Below are positions 42,539-53,329 of a DNA stretch of 64,000 nt, piece after piece (within the stretch, counting starts at the first letter, position 1; every line of letters begins with the position of its first letter). This DNA comes from Amoebophrya sp. A120 (Eukaryota > Sar > Dinophyceae > Syndiniales > Amoebophryaceae): assembly GCA_905178155.1 (NCBI GenBank), contig CAJINV010000001.1, positions 2,222,089 to 2,286,088 of the forward strand, written 5' to 3'. A program made the translations under genes and the position numbers. The notes under the pieces were generated by a model. That model saw nothing but the letters and a program-made list of their open reading frames with translations, was not told the DNA's origin and did no database searches.

Positions 42539-44809
42539 TCACTTTTGCGGTGTATTCATATCCCTACGAGCCGTCATTCTCGCAGCTCCCCGTGCCTCCG
42601 CCTCATTATCCCCAGCTCCCAAATTTTGGTGATAATGCTCACGAAAGATGCGCTTTAGCTGCTCAACGTCCCACCGGGTAAGGTGAGGGCTCTGCTGTAG
42701 ATCCGCCCGGGCCGAGTCGCGTGCACTGCTAGTGCTCATGTTGCAGTAGTTCGAACTCTCGTAAAAGTCGCGCAGAGCAGCGAAGACCGCTTTGCGCTCC
42801 TCGACCGCGCTCGCAGTCAGCTCGGAGTTTCTCTGCATTTCAGCCCGCGTCGCTGCCCGCGCATCAGTGGTGCTCATGTTGCAATACATATAATTCTCGT
42901 AGAATTCGTAAAGCGGCCTGAACACCAGTTTCCGCCGTTCGACGTCACTACGACTTAGGTCGGGGCTGCTCTCGATTTCAGCCCGCGCCGCTGCCCGCGC
43001 ATCAGTGGTGCCCATGTTGCAATACATATAATTCTCGTAAAATTCGTAAAGCGGTCTAAACACCTGCTTGCGCCGTTCGACGTCACTAGGACTTAGGTCG
43101 GGGTTTCTCTGGATTTCAGCCCGCGCCGCTGCCCGCGCATCAGTGGTGCCCATGTTGCAATACATAGAATTCTCATAGAATTCGTAAAGCGGTCTAAACA
43201 CCAGTTTCCGCCGTTCGACGTCACTACGACTTAGGTCGGGGCTGCTCTCGATTTCAGCCCGCGCCGCTGCCCGCGCATCAGTGGTGCCCATGTTGCAATA
43301 CATATAATTCTCGTAAAATTCGTAAAGCGGTCTAAACACCTGCTTGCGCCGTTCGACGTCACTAGGACTTAGGTCGGGGTTTCTCTGGATTTCAGCCCGC
43401 GCCGCTGCCCGCGCATCAGTGGTGCCCATGTTGCAATACATAGAATTGTCATAGAATTCGTAAAGCGGTCTAAACACCTGTTTGCGCCGTTCGACGTCAG
43501 TAGGACTTAGGTTGGGGTTGCTCTCGATTTCAGCCCGCGCCGCTGCCCGCGCATCAGTGGTGCCCATGTTGCAATACATAGAATTCTCGTAGAATTCGTA
43601 AAGCGGTCTAAACACCTGTTTGCGCCGTTCGACGTCACTAGGACTTAGGTCGGGGTTGCTCTGGATTTCAGCCCGCGCCGCTGTCCGCGCATCAGTGGTG
43701 CCCATGTTGCAATACATAGAATTCTCGTAGAATTCGTAAAGCGGTCTAAAAACCTGCTTGCGCCGTTCGACGTCACTAGGACTTAGGTCGGGGTTGCTCT
43801 GGATTTCAGCCCGCGCCGCCGCCCGCGCATCGGTGGTGCCCATGTTGCAATACATAGAATTCTCGTAGAATTCGTAAAGCGGTCTAAACACCTGTTTACG
43901 CCGCTGGACGTCACTAGGACTTAGGTCGGGGCTACTCCGGATTTCATCCCGCGCCGCTACCCGCGCATCAGGTGTGCCCATGTTGCAGTACATAGAATTT
44001 CCGTAAAATTCGTGAAGCAGTGCGAACACCTGTTTCCACCGCTGGACGTCACTAGGACTTAGGTCGGGGTTTCTCTCGATTTCAAGCTGCGTCGCGGCCC
44101 GCGCACTAGTGGTGCACATGTTGCAGTACATAGAATTCGCGTAAAATTCGAACAGCGGCCGGAAAACCTCTTTGCGCCGTTCGACGTCATGTGCAGTTAG
44201 ACGGGGGTTCCGTTCAATTTCAAGCCGCGCCACGTTGCGCGCGTGACTGGACAGCAAGTTGCAATACGAAGAATTCTCGTAAAACGTGAGCAGTGGCTGG
44301 AAAACTGACTTACGCCGCTCAACGTCATTCACAGTCAAATCCGGGTTGCGCTGGATTTCGAGCTGCGCTGCCTCGCGCGCGTCCGACCCTATCAAATGTA
44401 AAAATGTCTGGGTCTGGAAGAATGCGCGATTTGTCATGCAGCTTTTCCATGACTCATGAGGTCTGGAATGCAGGAACTAGCATGACAGATTCTGTGCGAC
44501 CTTTCTCATGCGTATCCTGCATGAGAAACTGCCTCCCGACTTGGTCAAAACTGCACGACTTTTGGTAATCATGCAACACAGATTTTTGCATGCTGCAGAT
44601 TTAGCATGACAAGTTCCAATCTTCCAGACCCAGACATTTTTACATTTGATAGCCCCACTCATGTTGCAATACACCGGATTCTCGTAAAAAACGTACAGAG
44701 CCCTGAAAGCCTCTTGCTGGTGATAGGCGGAGCTCGCCCAGACGACCCTCTCGGTGCCGAGGGCCAGCGAAGCCACCCCGCGCAGCCAATAGGTTGCCGA
44801 CAAGCCCAT
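42539..44809 (-). CDS. 667-aa protein made of 46-residue helical tandem repeats
   Basis: Exon 1 (44809-44652) and exon 2 (44384-42539) are joined by removal of element A11 and total 668 codons. The start MGLSATYWLRGVASLALG could be a signal sequence or a first helix. Twelve full repeats and a partial thirteenth follow. The consensus has DAR-AARAEI, then DLSPSDVERRKQVFRPLYEF and YENSMYCNMG. Each unit is amphipathic and probably forms two helices, so a solenoid is likely. The repeated Cys-Asn-Met, one per unit, is unusual. No named repeat family recognised. The first and last units are diverged while the central ones are nearly identical. Confidence 0.75.
42690..44380. repeat. 138-bp coding tandem repeat
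   Basis: About twelve 138-bp units on the minus strand. Units 8-9 and 10-11 form a 276-bp double unit repeated almost without change, indicating a very recent duplication or gene conversion. Outer units are much more diverged. Confidence 0.9.
44390..44651. mobile_element. introner A11 (family A)
   Basis: Family-A TIRs. Flanking repeats GACCC and GCCCC, four of five identical. Excision gives CNMSGADAREAA, which fits the repeat consensus of the host protein. Same orientation as A8 and A9. Confidence 0.9.
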
Positions 44810-45699
44810 GATCGTTCCTTCTACCGAAGATCTTTGTGCTGCAACTTCGCGACAAATAAGATGCAATACCTCTATTAGACTTTTTTTTCGTATCCTTATT
44901 CTAGATCTAGATTCATTTGTGCTTGTGGCTACAAAATTAATAAAAAGCACAAATATCTTAAAAAAATCGTGAAATTGAGAATAAAACGACTCAAGCTCAA
45001 GCTCCTACTTTACGTCCATCCTCGTGGTAAAAGTGCAAAGGTTGAACTCCAGATCCAGTGCTTATTGAGATAGCAAGCAGGTGGTTCTCAGAATAAAGAT
45101 AAACGAAGTGAAAAATAATATTGAGATAGCAATCGGATGGTTCTCAGAATGAGATGAAGACGAAGAAGTCCTGTGAAACGACCAATCGGAGGAGCGTTCG
45201 TTGTTGATCTGACTCTTTGTCTTGATCGTTACCAGACCGCAAAGCTTGTCAGCACCCGGAGGCGGAAAGCGCATGCGCTTGATTGATAAGATCCAGTTCT
45301 AAATCTTCCCTCTGTCTTATTACGTGCTCCTTTCGACAACTAAATTATCTTCTGGATCATCTGTTATCCTGAGCCTGACGATCGGTGAGCACTGCTGAAG
45401 ATCATGGTCTCCGCCAGAACAAAGTTAACCACAATCAGGTACCATGACGTAGAAATATCTCTGCCACAAGCGAAATTTTTTTGTCAGAGCAACGATGGCA
45501 GAACTAAGTACTTATTTAAAGTGCTGCCACTCCAACTATAATCGATGTTCGCAGTTCGCTTTGTCAAGAATATCATAATCTCCCACGAACGGAGTGCCGC
45601 TTTTGCAGCGGTGTCTCCTTCTTGTGCATTGAAATACTCCATCACTACCGTGAAAAAAACGAAAAGTGGTGTTCTTTGCGAACATTTAGTAAAAAGAAC
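44810..45699. other. intergenic region, about 890 bp
   Basis: Contains two copies of a roughly 34-bp direct repeat with ATTGAGATAGCAA and GGTTCTCAGAAT (45064-45093 and 45120-45150). Otherwise AT-rich with no gene recognised. Confidence 0.5.
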
Positions 45700-48600
45700 T
45701 CAGTCATGAAAACAAGAAAGAAACTCCGACGTTTGATTCATAGGTACTTTTGCTCGTACCCATCTCCACAGAAGCACGAGAGCCCCGAACTCCTGCAATA
45801 CGCCGAATAGTGCTGACAATGCGGCGGACGTTGATGCTGAGGAGCCATTCTCGAATTCCACAGCCGTGCGCCCTTCTTCTTGCAGCTCTAGAGTAGTACT
45901 TTCGTCTTGGAGCACCATTGTGAAACTGACCACCTCCAGAAAAACGCGAGCGAAAAACGCCGTGAATAACACCCGAGCGGTGAAAAGAACGTGTGCATCC
46001 GCCGACAGCAGGCCACCACGCGCGAAGAGCAACTCGCACACCCAGGAAGGAGACCTCTGTGTGGTAGTTGTAGGTTCCAACGCAACAAGGGAACCCTTCA
46101 GCTTCTGATGGTGTGGTCCACCTTGTAAAGATGATGCAATTCCTAATGTGTAGTTTTGCGATTGATCCTCTTCTTGCGAAGAATTTTTGGAAGGAAGCAG
46201 AAAACGCCAGCAGGACGCCGAGTTCTTGGCCAGCACATCCTGCCCATCCTGGAGTAAAGCAAGTTCTTGCTGAAGGTGGGACAAGCAGTGGTTTCGTTGG
46301 CTGTTCTCCTGGTAACCTTCTTCACACGACAAGGTCTCTTCATCACTTTGTACTTGTAGTTGCCGATGGCGATGCCGACTGCTAAATAAACTAGTATCTT
46401 CGCCTGTTCGAAGCTGCTTTACTGCTCCCGAGTGCAACATGGTAGCGGGCCGGCGGGCGCGAGATGAAAGAGAGGCACTATTCGTCGGCAACAGGGCCTC
46501 CCGCGCCCGAACCCAGGGCGCCAAGAAATCGGTCTCGAAACGGCGAAAGCAGGCGTCCACGCTAGCGAACAGAAACAGGAGCACCGGGTCCAAGCGCACA
46601 AAAATCTGCCAACCGCAGGCACACACCGTCCAGCGCAGAAGGGAGAGGTCGGGGAGTTCTGGCGTATCTTTGTCCAAAAGAACGCCGCCTGGTGCAGCTC
46701 TTTGCTCCGCCGGGCCGCCGAAATTCTTGGTCGGATTGTTGTTCTTCTTGCGGCAGAAAGAAAACGGAAAAATTATAAACCGCGACACTGCAGTGATTAC
46801 TCGTTCTTGAAGCAAACACCTTTCATCACAAGATGAAGCAGCAGCACCCTTCAAATCTGCTGACGCGAAACTTCGAAGAGGATTTTTGGAAGCAACTGCG
46901 CTGTCCTCTGGTGACGCTGCGAATGGTGCGGAGGTGGCGCCAGCACAACTGCTTCCGTTGTTCCGTGAAGCTGATAGTTGTACTCTGTGATGCGGTTCTA
47001 CTACTTCCGGCCCCACCTTGACGAGCATCATCTTCTCTTTGTTTCTATTTCCAGCGCATCTCTTGCTGCCAGTTTGGTTTTCGCTAGCATCGTCCGCGGC
47101 CATGATAATCTTCGAGGCCTGTTGGAACTCCAAAAAGGCGCGCTCGTCTTCGTAAGCGGAGATTTCGTCCGCACTACTGGAAGTTGAACCAACTGAATCT
47201 GGGCTGCTTGTTGTAAAAACGCTGGCGCAGGAGCTGCCGTTCAGATGTTTCTTGACCTCCGGCGAAAGGGCTTCTTCAGCATGCTCGCCGCCCCTGGAGG
47301 GGCTGCCCTCCACTTCTTGCGCGAAAGAATTTTTGATGTAGCTTGAGCCGCTTATTGTCTTGCTCGTAGTTCCTGTGCAGCTCTTGCTCCCCCGTCGGCG
47401 CATGTTCAGGCCAGTTGTGCCTGCGGGGACGACCGCAGAGGAACAAGAAGTCGATTCTGATGAATCCATACCCTGTTTCTGTGTTGCAGAAGAAGAAACT
47501 AGTGCACCACCTGCCGGCGAACTTTCTCCAGTAGTTTTTCTTGACGACGAACCTTGTGTTGGTTCGAAAAACTGCTGGTCATTGTCCCGTTGCACCAGCT
47601 CTTCCCGTTTGATCAGATTCTTTTCGAACAACTTCCGATACCACACGGCCGTCGCCCTGCTGCCTTCAAATGTGGACAGCAGCACCGCACCGGCAGAGAG
47701 AGCAAGTAGCGTGGACAATTGGTGCATTCTGCAGGTAATAGTATCCGCAAAATAAATGGGAGAAGCAGTAGAAGTAGTTCTTGCGGTGGCTCCAGCATCA
47801 ACATCTTCTGCGGCGTTGAGTTTCAGCAGCAGACGGAGCATTATCCCTGCGGCACAAAAGCCTCGGAGAACCCACTTCTGTCGCACCGCGGGGTAAGAAA
47901 TGGATAGGCCTGATGTAGTCGGTGAAGTAGATTCCATCAGCGCAATGACGAAGAAGATCCCGAGTTGCAGCGCAACGACGAAAAGCGCCGGCGAACGATA
48001 AAGGGCGACACCGTAGCTGCTGATCATGTTGTTCCCCACATCAGAACTCGTTGTACTATCGCTGGAGCGCCCGCTCGCAGCTTCATCTCTAGCCACGACT
48101 GAAGATGTAGATGTAGTCGCACACAAGTACTTCTTACTGATAAAAACCACCACCTCAGCCACGCCGCCCGAAAACACGCCAATACAGCAGAGTCCGCGTC
48201 GGCTGCAGCGCAGAAAAAAACCCTGTGTGGTTTCCAACACTTTCTCCGCGAGTTGCGAAGAAAACCAAGAACCCTCGACGTTCCGCACCCAGAGCGAGCG
48301 GGAAAAAGAGCTGCGTGAGTTGTGGTTGCGCAGACAGCGCAGGTACTCGGCGACGGCGGTGGAATACCAGAGCCATGAGAACACGGGCCAGAGGAGGAGA
48401 ATCAATGTCGCCGCGAGGACCTCCTCGTCGTCCCAATTTGGAAGATGCAGGAGCATGACCCCATCTCCGCCAGTGCGCTGTTTTAGCTGCGCGAAGAGAA
48501 GCCACACTCCGGCCAACACGAAGGGAGTCGTTAGCGACGATAAGAACTGCATCAGCGGCGCTACCAGAAAGACCTGCATCGGCATCTGCAGCACATTGTC

Positions 48601-49040
48601 ACAAGCGTCGAAGCTCGCGGCGAGAAAGGCCTTCGAAAACAGAAAACCAAAGGCCACCAGAAAGTAACCTTTTGATGTAGGAAAAATTCTTGCTGTCTAC
48701 GGCAACTACGCAAGGTCGCGGTGAGAAAACAAGTACAACTCGTTATCAAGTATCGACAAATCAGTGGGGTTTCGAAACTTTTTCATTTCATTCATGTTCA
48801 ACTTTTGGCGAAAAAACGCAATGAAGCCATCCAACGAACAGGAGGCTCATCTTCATAAGAACATAGTGGCACATTATACCTGGACCGTCGCAAGATAGTT
48901 GGTTCACGAGGCCGTAACGCCAGCAAAAAAATAGCGCCAACACACCCTCCAACGCATACTGGCCAACCTCGTACTTGAAGCGGCGGGAAGCCAGCGCCGG
49001 AATATTGGTGTCTCGCGAAACCAAAAAACCCTGGATGAAG
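45700..49040 (-). CDS. large polytopic membrane protein, about 1060 aa, unknown family
   Basis: The main exon (48670-45700) has an AG acceptor at its start and a stop at 45700. An upstream exon near 49030-48800 supplies RRFKYEVGQYALEGVLALFF and another hydrophobic stretch. Around nine membrane segments cluster in the first 350 residues, for example PFVLAGVWLLFAQL, LILLLWPVFSWLWY and FVVALQLGIFFVIALM. A Ser-rich, probably cytoplasmic loop of roughly 350 residues follows. Further hydrophobic segments come after it (WQIFVRLDPVLLFLFAS, FARVFLEVVSFTMVL) and one near the C-terminal end (LQEFGALVLLWRW). The topology suggests a transporter or channel, but no diagnostic motif was recognised. No element intron occurs in this 3-kb exon. 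The start codon is not resolved; the first in-frame codon at 48657 is GTG. Confidence 0.55.
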
Positions 49041-49190
49041 TGTTTTATTGTTCTGGAAAAATTTTTGGTGATGGTGGTTTGGTATCCAATTTATTTATAT
49101 CTGAAAGTATGTAAGTTTTTTCCTCTACCGTATCTATTTATCACCACGAAAAAACCAGTGCGCCCTTCATTCATCCGTTCATTTTTAATT

Positions 49191-50260
49191 TTATCGTACC
49201 AATTTTTCCCGCTCCAAGATCCATCCGCAGATCGGGTACATATCAAGTGCAAATGTGTCTGGGTCTGGAAGATTACCAGGTTTGTCATGTTGGAAAACTA
49301 AGGGCAGGGCGTCCCTTTGTCATGCATATTTTCCATGATCCATGATGCCTGTAATGCATAGCCTACCATCACAGATTTTTAGAGGGCTTCCAGATGCCTC
49401 TTACGCATGAGAAATGCCGTCTCCGCGTGGCACAAACTGGGCTCCTCATCCTGGTCACGCAATGCAGATCTTTTTAGAATCCAAAAACAGCATCACAAAT
49501 TGCTAACTTGTTCCAGACCCAGACATATTTGCAATGCATAGTACAGACACGCGAGCAAGAGGATCACGCATACGAGGACAGCCAGTACACCGGTTTCGGC
49601 CCCGACGCCCGGGCGAATCAACGTTGCAATCAGAGATCTTCCGGGGCTTTTGCTCTTATTTGCTTTTTTCATCCCCGGTCGTCGCGCTTTCCGAAACTCC
49701 GCAAGCTTGACATAACACGGCAACACCTTGCTGTGGTCAAGCAACATTTCCACTGCGTGTGATGCAAACCACCCCTGGTACAGGAGACCGTATTTGAACA
49801 ACATTTTGATTTTCCGTGTTGGCTTTTTGGAAAAAATCACTTGCTCCTGTTCCCCGTTCCGGCTTTCACCAAGCCCAACCTGATCGGCTGCAATGTTTTT
49901 TACCACTCCACCAGATGTTTGCCCATCGCCACCCCGGTCTTGTTCATCACCCTCGTTGTCCCCATTCGACGCATAATTCCACCGCGGAACTTGTGGTCTA
50001 CTGCTGGCGACACGAATCTCGGCCGCCTTGTAGCCTGCGAGGTAGTCGTAAACGCTCAATTTCACGCCGTTGGCCTTCGCTTCCTCCGCTGCCAAAAGAC
50101 TGCATTCCGCCAGGACGTAGCTTTGGCGAAGGTTTTCTGCTTCCCGGACAGTTTGGCGGAACGATGCTTGCGCGCTGAAAACGAGAGCAATCACCAGCAG
50201 TGTGACGGCGACAATGCCGGGGGCCGCTCCTGAGGTCGTGGGGCCTGTCAGGGCCATCAT
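49191..50260 (-). CDS. 254-aa protein with two membrane segments
   Basis: Exon 1 (50260-49541) and a 45-nt last exon (49235-49191) flank element A12 and give 255 codons. The start MMALTGPTTSGAAPGIVAVT leads into a first hydrophobic helix (IVAVTLLVIALVFSAQA). The middle is a charged domain of about 150 residues with YVLAECSLLAAEEAKANG and KVLPCYVKLAEFRKARR. A second helix (TGVLAVLVCVILLLACLYP) is completed by the last exon, which ends ICGWILEREKLVR. Both termini probably face the same side. No family recognised. Confidence 0.6.
49241..49540. mobile_element. introner A12 (family A, longest simple copy)
   Basis: 300 bp; duplication GTACA (49236-49240 and 49541-49545). Excision gives LLACLYPICGW. 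Same subfamily and orientation as A3, with about 35 bp extra near the left arm. Confidence 0.92.
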
Positions 50261-50921
50261 GTCATCCACATCCAAAATCTAGTTGTAATTCTCAGAAGAA
50301 TAGACGCACACAAAGCTCCTCTGTCGTGAACGCCCTCATCGCAGAACTTATTCTGAAACGGAAGGACGAAACTGGTGTGACTGAATCACTCAATTATGAC
50401 AATGGCTATAGACATACGAGCTTCATCAATTATACTTCTCAAGTAGCCTGCTCGTGCTCCAGCGGTTCCTCCAGACATGAAAATCATTGTTCATGATATC
50501 GTATCTAGAAATGAAAACCGACATAGCACTGCAGCAGCACGCTCTGTCTACTACTCCAGCTCGCAGAAGAGCTCATAACTCTACCGAAGCAAAGTGTGCA
50601 GTTCTGAAGTCAGAAGCTACTTCTCCAGTTAACATTTCGCGCGTGTCATTATTGTGGCGTTAGGTGACGTCGACCTCGAACATTCGGCTTCTGCAACTGA
50701 TAACAAGTCCGAGTGACCTTGGTGTAAAGCAACAAGAATAAGAAAATCACCACTGACTTCCGCATTCATAGTCGTAAATACTTTCATTTTGATGAGTCGT
50801 AGTCGCTGTGCATCGTGATCGTGGTACAACTTCTGTCATAGTCAAACGCAACGGAAAAAACGCAAGAATCAAAAACTCAGGTTGATATTTAGCGCCATGT
50901 AAAAATGCCATTGATGCACCA
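50261..50921. other. intergenic region, about 660 bp
   Basis: AT-rich spacer between the pseudouridine synthase stop and the two-TM protein start. No repeat or gene recognised. Confidence 0.5.
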
Positions 50922-52655
50922 TCAGGCTCCGGCAAGACCAATTCCGGCAACGGCCTTATCTTTGCGCGGCCTTTCGTGCAGGTTCATGATGCTGCTCACC
51001 TCTTTCTCACTTAGCAATCGAAACTGGCCCGGTTGCATTGGCGTGAGAGGATCGTCTCCCGGGACCCACCAGGAGGAAAAGTGAGCTGCGGTGTAAAGCG
51101 AAGTTGAATTTTCTCCGAGATGAACTTCTTCCTCCAGTTTTCGAAGATCGTCGCGTGTACTACTGACTCGGCGCTCGTCGTCGTCCCCGTGGTCAACAAC
51201 GTGTGCCCTCGTACAGGTTCCTAGCGTGTCTTTTTGGTACCAAAGCAGCGCGGTTTCCACACTGTCCAGTTCCTGTGCGACCTTCTGAACCACCCCGCCA
51301 AGACTGACGCGCTGGAGGGTGAGCGTCTGGTATCCGCAAGCCTTCAGTAATCGCCGCACCTCGTGCTTTTTCCCCGATTGAAGCGTGACCTCCACCAGCA
51401 CGACGTGCAGGTTGGCGACGGAGCTGGTCCTCTTCGCTTTTTGCACAGCACGACGTGTTGGCGCTTCGTCTGCACTTTTATCCGGAACAACTTCATATCT
51501 GCTCCGCTCGCTATGAGAACGTTTCTTGCCACTTGCGCTGTCGCCAGCCTCAGCATTTTTTGCCGTGTCTGGTAAAGAAGTGGAGCTGGCCGCATCATCT
51601 TCAACTTCATCCGCAACCACAGCTCTACAACTCCCACGCTTGTTTTTACATCTCACGTCCTTATCATTCCCAAATCGCCGCTGAAACCTGTTTGCGGGCA
51701 CAGACCGGGAATCGATAACGCTTATGCGGTCGTCCATGGTCGTCAATTTGTGAGCAAGAAAAGTCGCAGTTCTCCTCTTTTTCTGAGTTTTTTCCTGAGT
51801 TTTTCCACCTCTATCTTTATCTTTTCGAGAAGCAGTAGAATATCCAAGAGTATTTCGATGTTCATGATAGGTGTTCCTCTCTTCGACGTTTTCGGCGCTA
51901 ACTTCGTCGTCCAACGGCCGCAGTGACTTCGCCAGTACCCGGTACACTTTGGTATGTCCGACATCCGGCGAAGTCACCTTGTGACTGAACCTTCCGTCGT
52001 CCGTGAGGAAAATCAGCCCCTCCGAGTCCAGATCGAGCCGCCCCACTGGGGAAATGGTGATGTTCTTGACCGGGCCCTCGTAGGTTCTTTCTGTGGACCA
52101 CGATGAGGGGAATTCTTTCGCAGTAGAATCTTCTCGACAACTTGCCGCCTCGTCTGTCGTGGTCCCCGTCCGCTTTCCTTGCGAAGTAGATCCTCGCTCG
52201 GCCAAGGCCTGGGTCAGCAGCTCAGAAATGAAAGGCACAAAGGACGATTTGTTTTCGCTTTCAACAGTTTGCAGCTCTTCTTGGCACCCATTTGTATTGT
52301 TCCCGAGTTCTGGATCGGGAATGATCCTCATCTGGCCGAACGAACGTGGAGGGGCTTCGGTTGTGCCTGGTGCCGCACCTCTACTTCGTATTCTGGAAAA
52401 GTACTTCGACGTCGATGGCAGAAAGCGCTCGGTTTCTGCAACATTGGTCTGTGGAGGACGGGACGTCAGCACAAGCCGCGGTTTGTAATGGAGCAGGTAC
52501 ACGTAGTTCTTCCTTTTTTCTCCTTTTGCTTTTTGTTTTTCATCGGAGCCGCATGATCTGGGAGGCCGGTCGCTGGTTTCGCTTATCATTTTCGAAGTTG
52601 GAACTGTGAATTCGGTTTTACGAAATCTAAACAACAACCAAACAAGCCAGGACAT
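50922..52655 (-). CDS. RsuA/RluB/E/F-family RNA pseudouridine synthase
   Basis: Intronless 577-aa frame with an ATG at 52655. Family motifs in order: KNYVYLLHYKPRLVLTSR (the usual YLLLNKP-like strand), ISPVGRLDLDSEGLIFLTDD with the catalytic Asp in GRLD, HTKVYRVLA, then LVEVTLQSGKKHEVRRLLKA and LTLQRVSLGGV. A C-terminal QPGQFRLLSEKEV matches the G-x-R-x-L end of RsuA-type enzymes. The enzyme isomerises specific uridines in rRNA or tRNA. The N-terminal S4 domain is absent or replaced by an unusual region, and a roughly 130-residue basic insertion sits between the two halves of the catalytic core. The insertion and the lack of S4 suggest an organellar or nucleolar eukaryotic form, but no clear targeting peptide is visible. 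Confidence 0.82.
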   Translation of the reverse strand: MSWLVWLLFRFRKTEFTVPTSKMISETSDRPPRSCGSDEKQKAKGEKRKNYVYLLHYKPRLVLTSRPPQTNVAETERFLPSTSKYFSRIRSRGAAPGTTEAPPRSFGQMRIIPDPELGNNTNGCQEELQTVESENKSSFVPFISELLTQALAERGSTSQGKRTGTTTDEAASCREDSTAKEFPSSWSTERTYEGPVKNITISPVGRLDLDSEGLIFLTDDGRFSHKVTSPDVGHTKVYRVLAKSLRPLDDEVSAENVEERNTYHEHRNTLGYSTASRKDKDRGGKTQEKTQKKRRTATFLAHKLTTMDDRISVIDSRSVPANRFQRRFGNDKDVRCKNKRGSCRAVVADEVEDDAASSTSLPDTAKNAEAGDSASGKKRSHSERSRYEVVPDKSADEAPTRRAVQKAKRTSSVANLHVVLVEVTLQSGKKHEVRRLLKACGYQTLTLQRVSLGGVVQKVAQELDSVETALLWYQKDTLGTCTRAHVVDHGDDDERRVSSTRDDLRKLEEEVHLGENSTSLYTAAHFSSWWVPGDDPLTPMQPGQFRLLSEKEVSSIMNLHERPRKDKAVAGIGLAGA

Positions 52656-53329
52656 CCCTCTTTTTAGTTTGCTCGTCGGGTCAAGCTCAAGGGAACCTCC
52701 ACCCCCTCGTTTAAATCTACTTCACAAACAGTCGTTCCCTGGTAGGGGTAGTAGAGGAATGCCTTTCTTCTATCTCCACATGCTATACAAACGCACATGA
52801 GTACTTACTTAGTACCCTCCTTTCATTTCACACCGAAAATGATGTCGCTTTGATCTACTTATGATCCAAAAAGCGCAAAGATTCACAACATTTTTGCGCG
52901 AGCTTCTGCTTCCGAGAACCGTCAAGATTTGAGAACGATGTGCTGTTGCTTTGATTTTGGTGTGCCGACGGACAAGACCCTCGAAGATTTTGCACGACAG
53001 GAAAAAAAAAGAGGCGACAATCTTCTCTTGCTAATTCAATCTGCTGTGCCTGCTTCACCGACTGAAGACTCACCGCAGGAAAGGCGAAGACAAGATCCAA
53101 TGATTTTCCATGAGAACGGACCGTCCTCACGATTACGCCTGCTTATCGTCCGAATGCGCTGGATCGTCCGATTTATCTTGAAGTTGAAATATTTTTCCTG
53201 AAAGACAAAGTACTCCACCCTAGCACATACTGCCTGGATGTTGCTCGATGTCAAGAGGCGTCCTTCGTCTACTGCAGCGGAGAAAAACCATGTACATGTA
53301 GTTCTCTGCTCCTAAGCACATTTTTGGGC
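52656..53329. other. intergenic region, about 670 bp
   Basis: Between the secreted/TM gene and the pseudouridine synthase. A 91-codon open frame on minus starts with GTG only and is not supported. Confidence 0.45.

Noticed and set aside
48026-48667. 213-codon plus-strand frame
   Set aside because: Antisense to the polytopic membrane protein; basic composition reflects the complement of hydrophobic codons.
45700-48670. Choline-transporter-like (SLC44) assignment for the polytopic protein
   Set aside because: Topology is broadly similar but none of the conserved SLC44 motifs could be matched in order.
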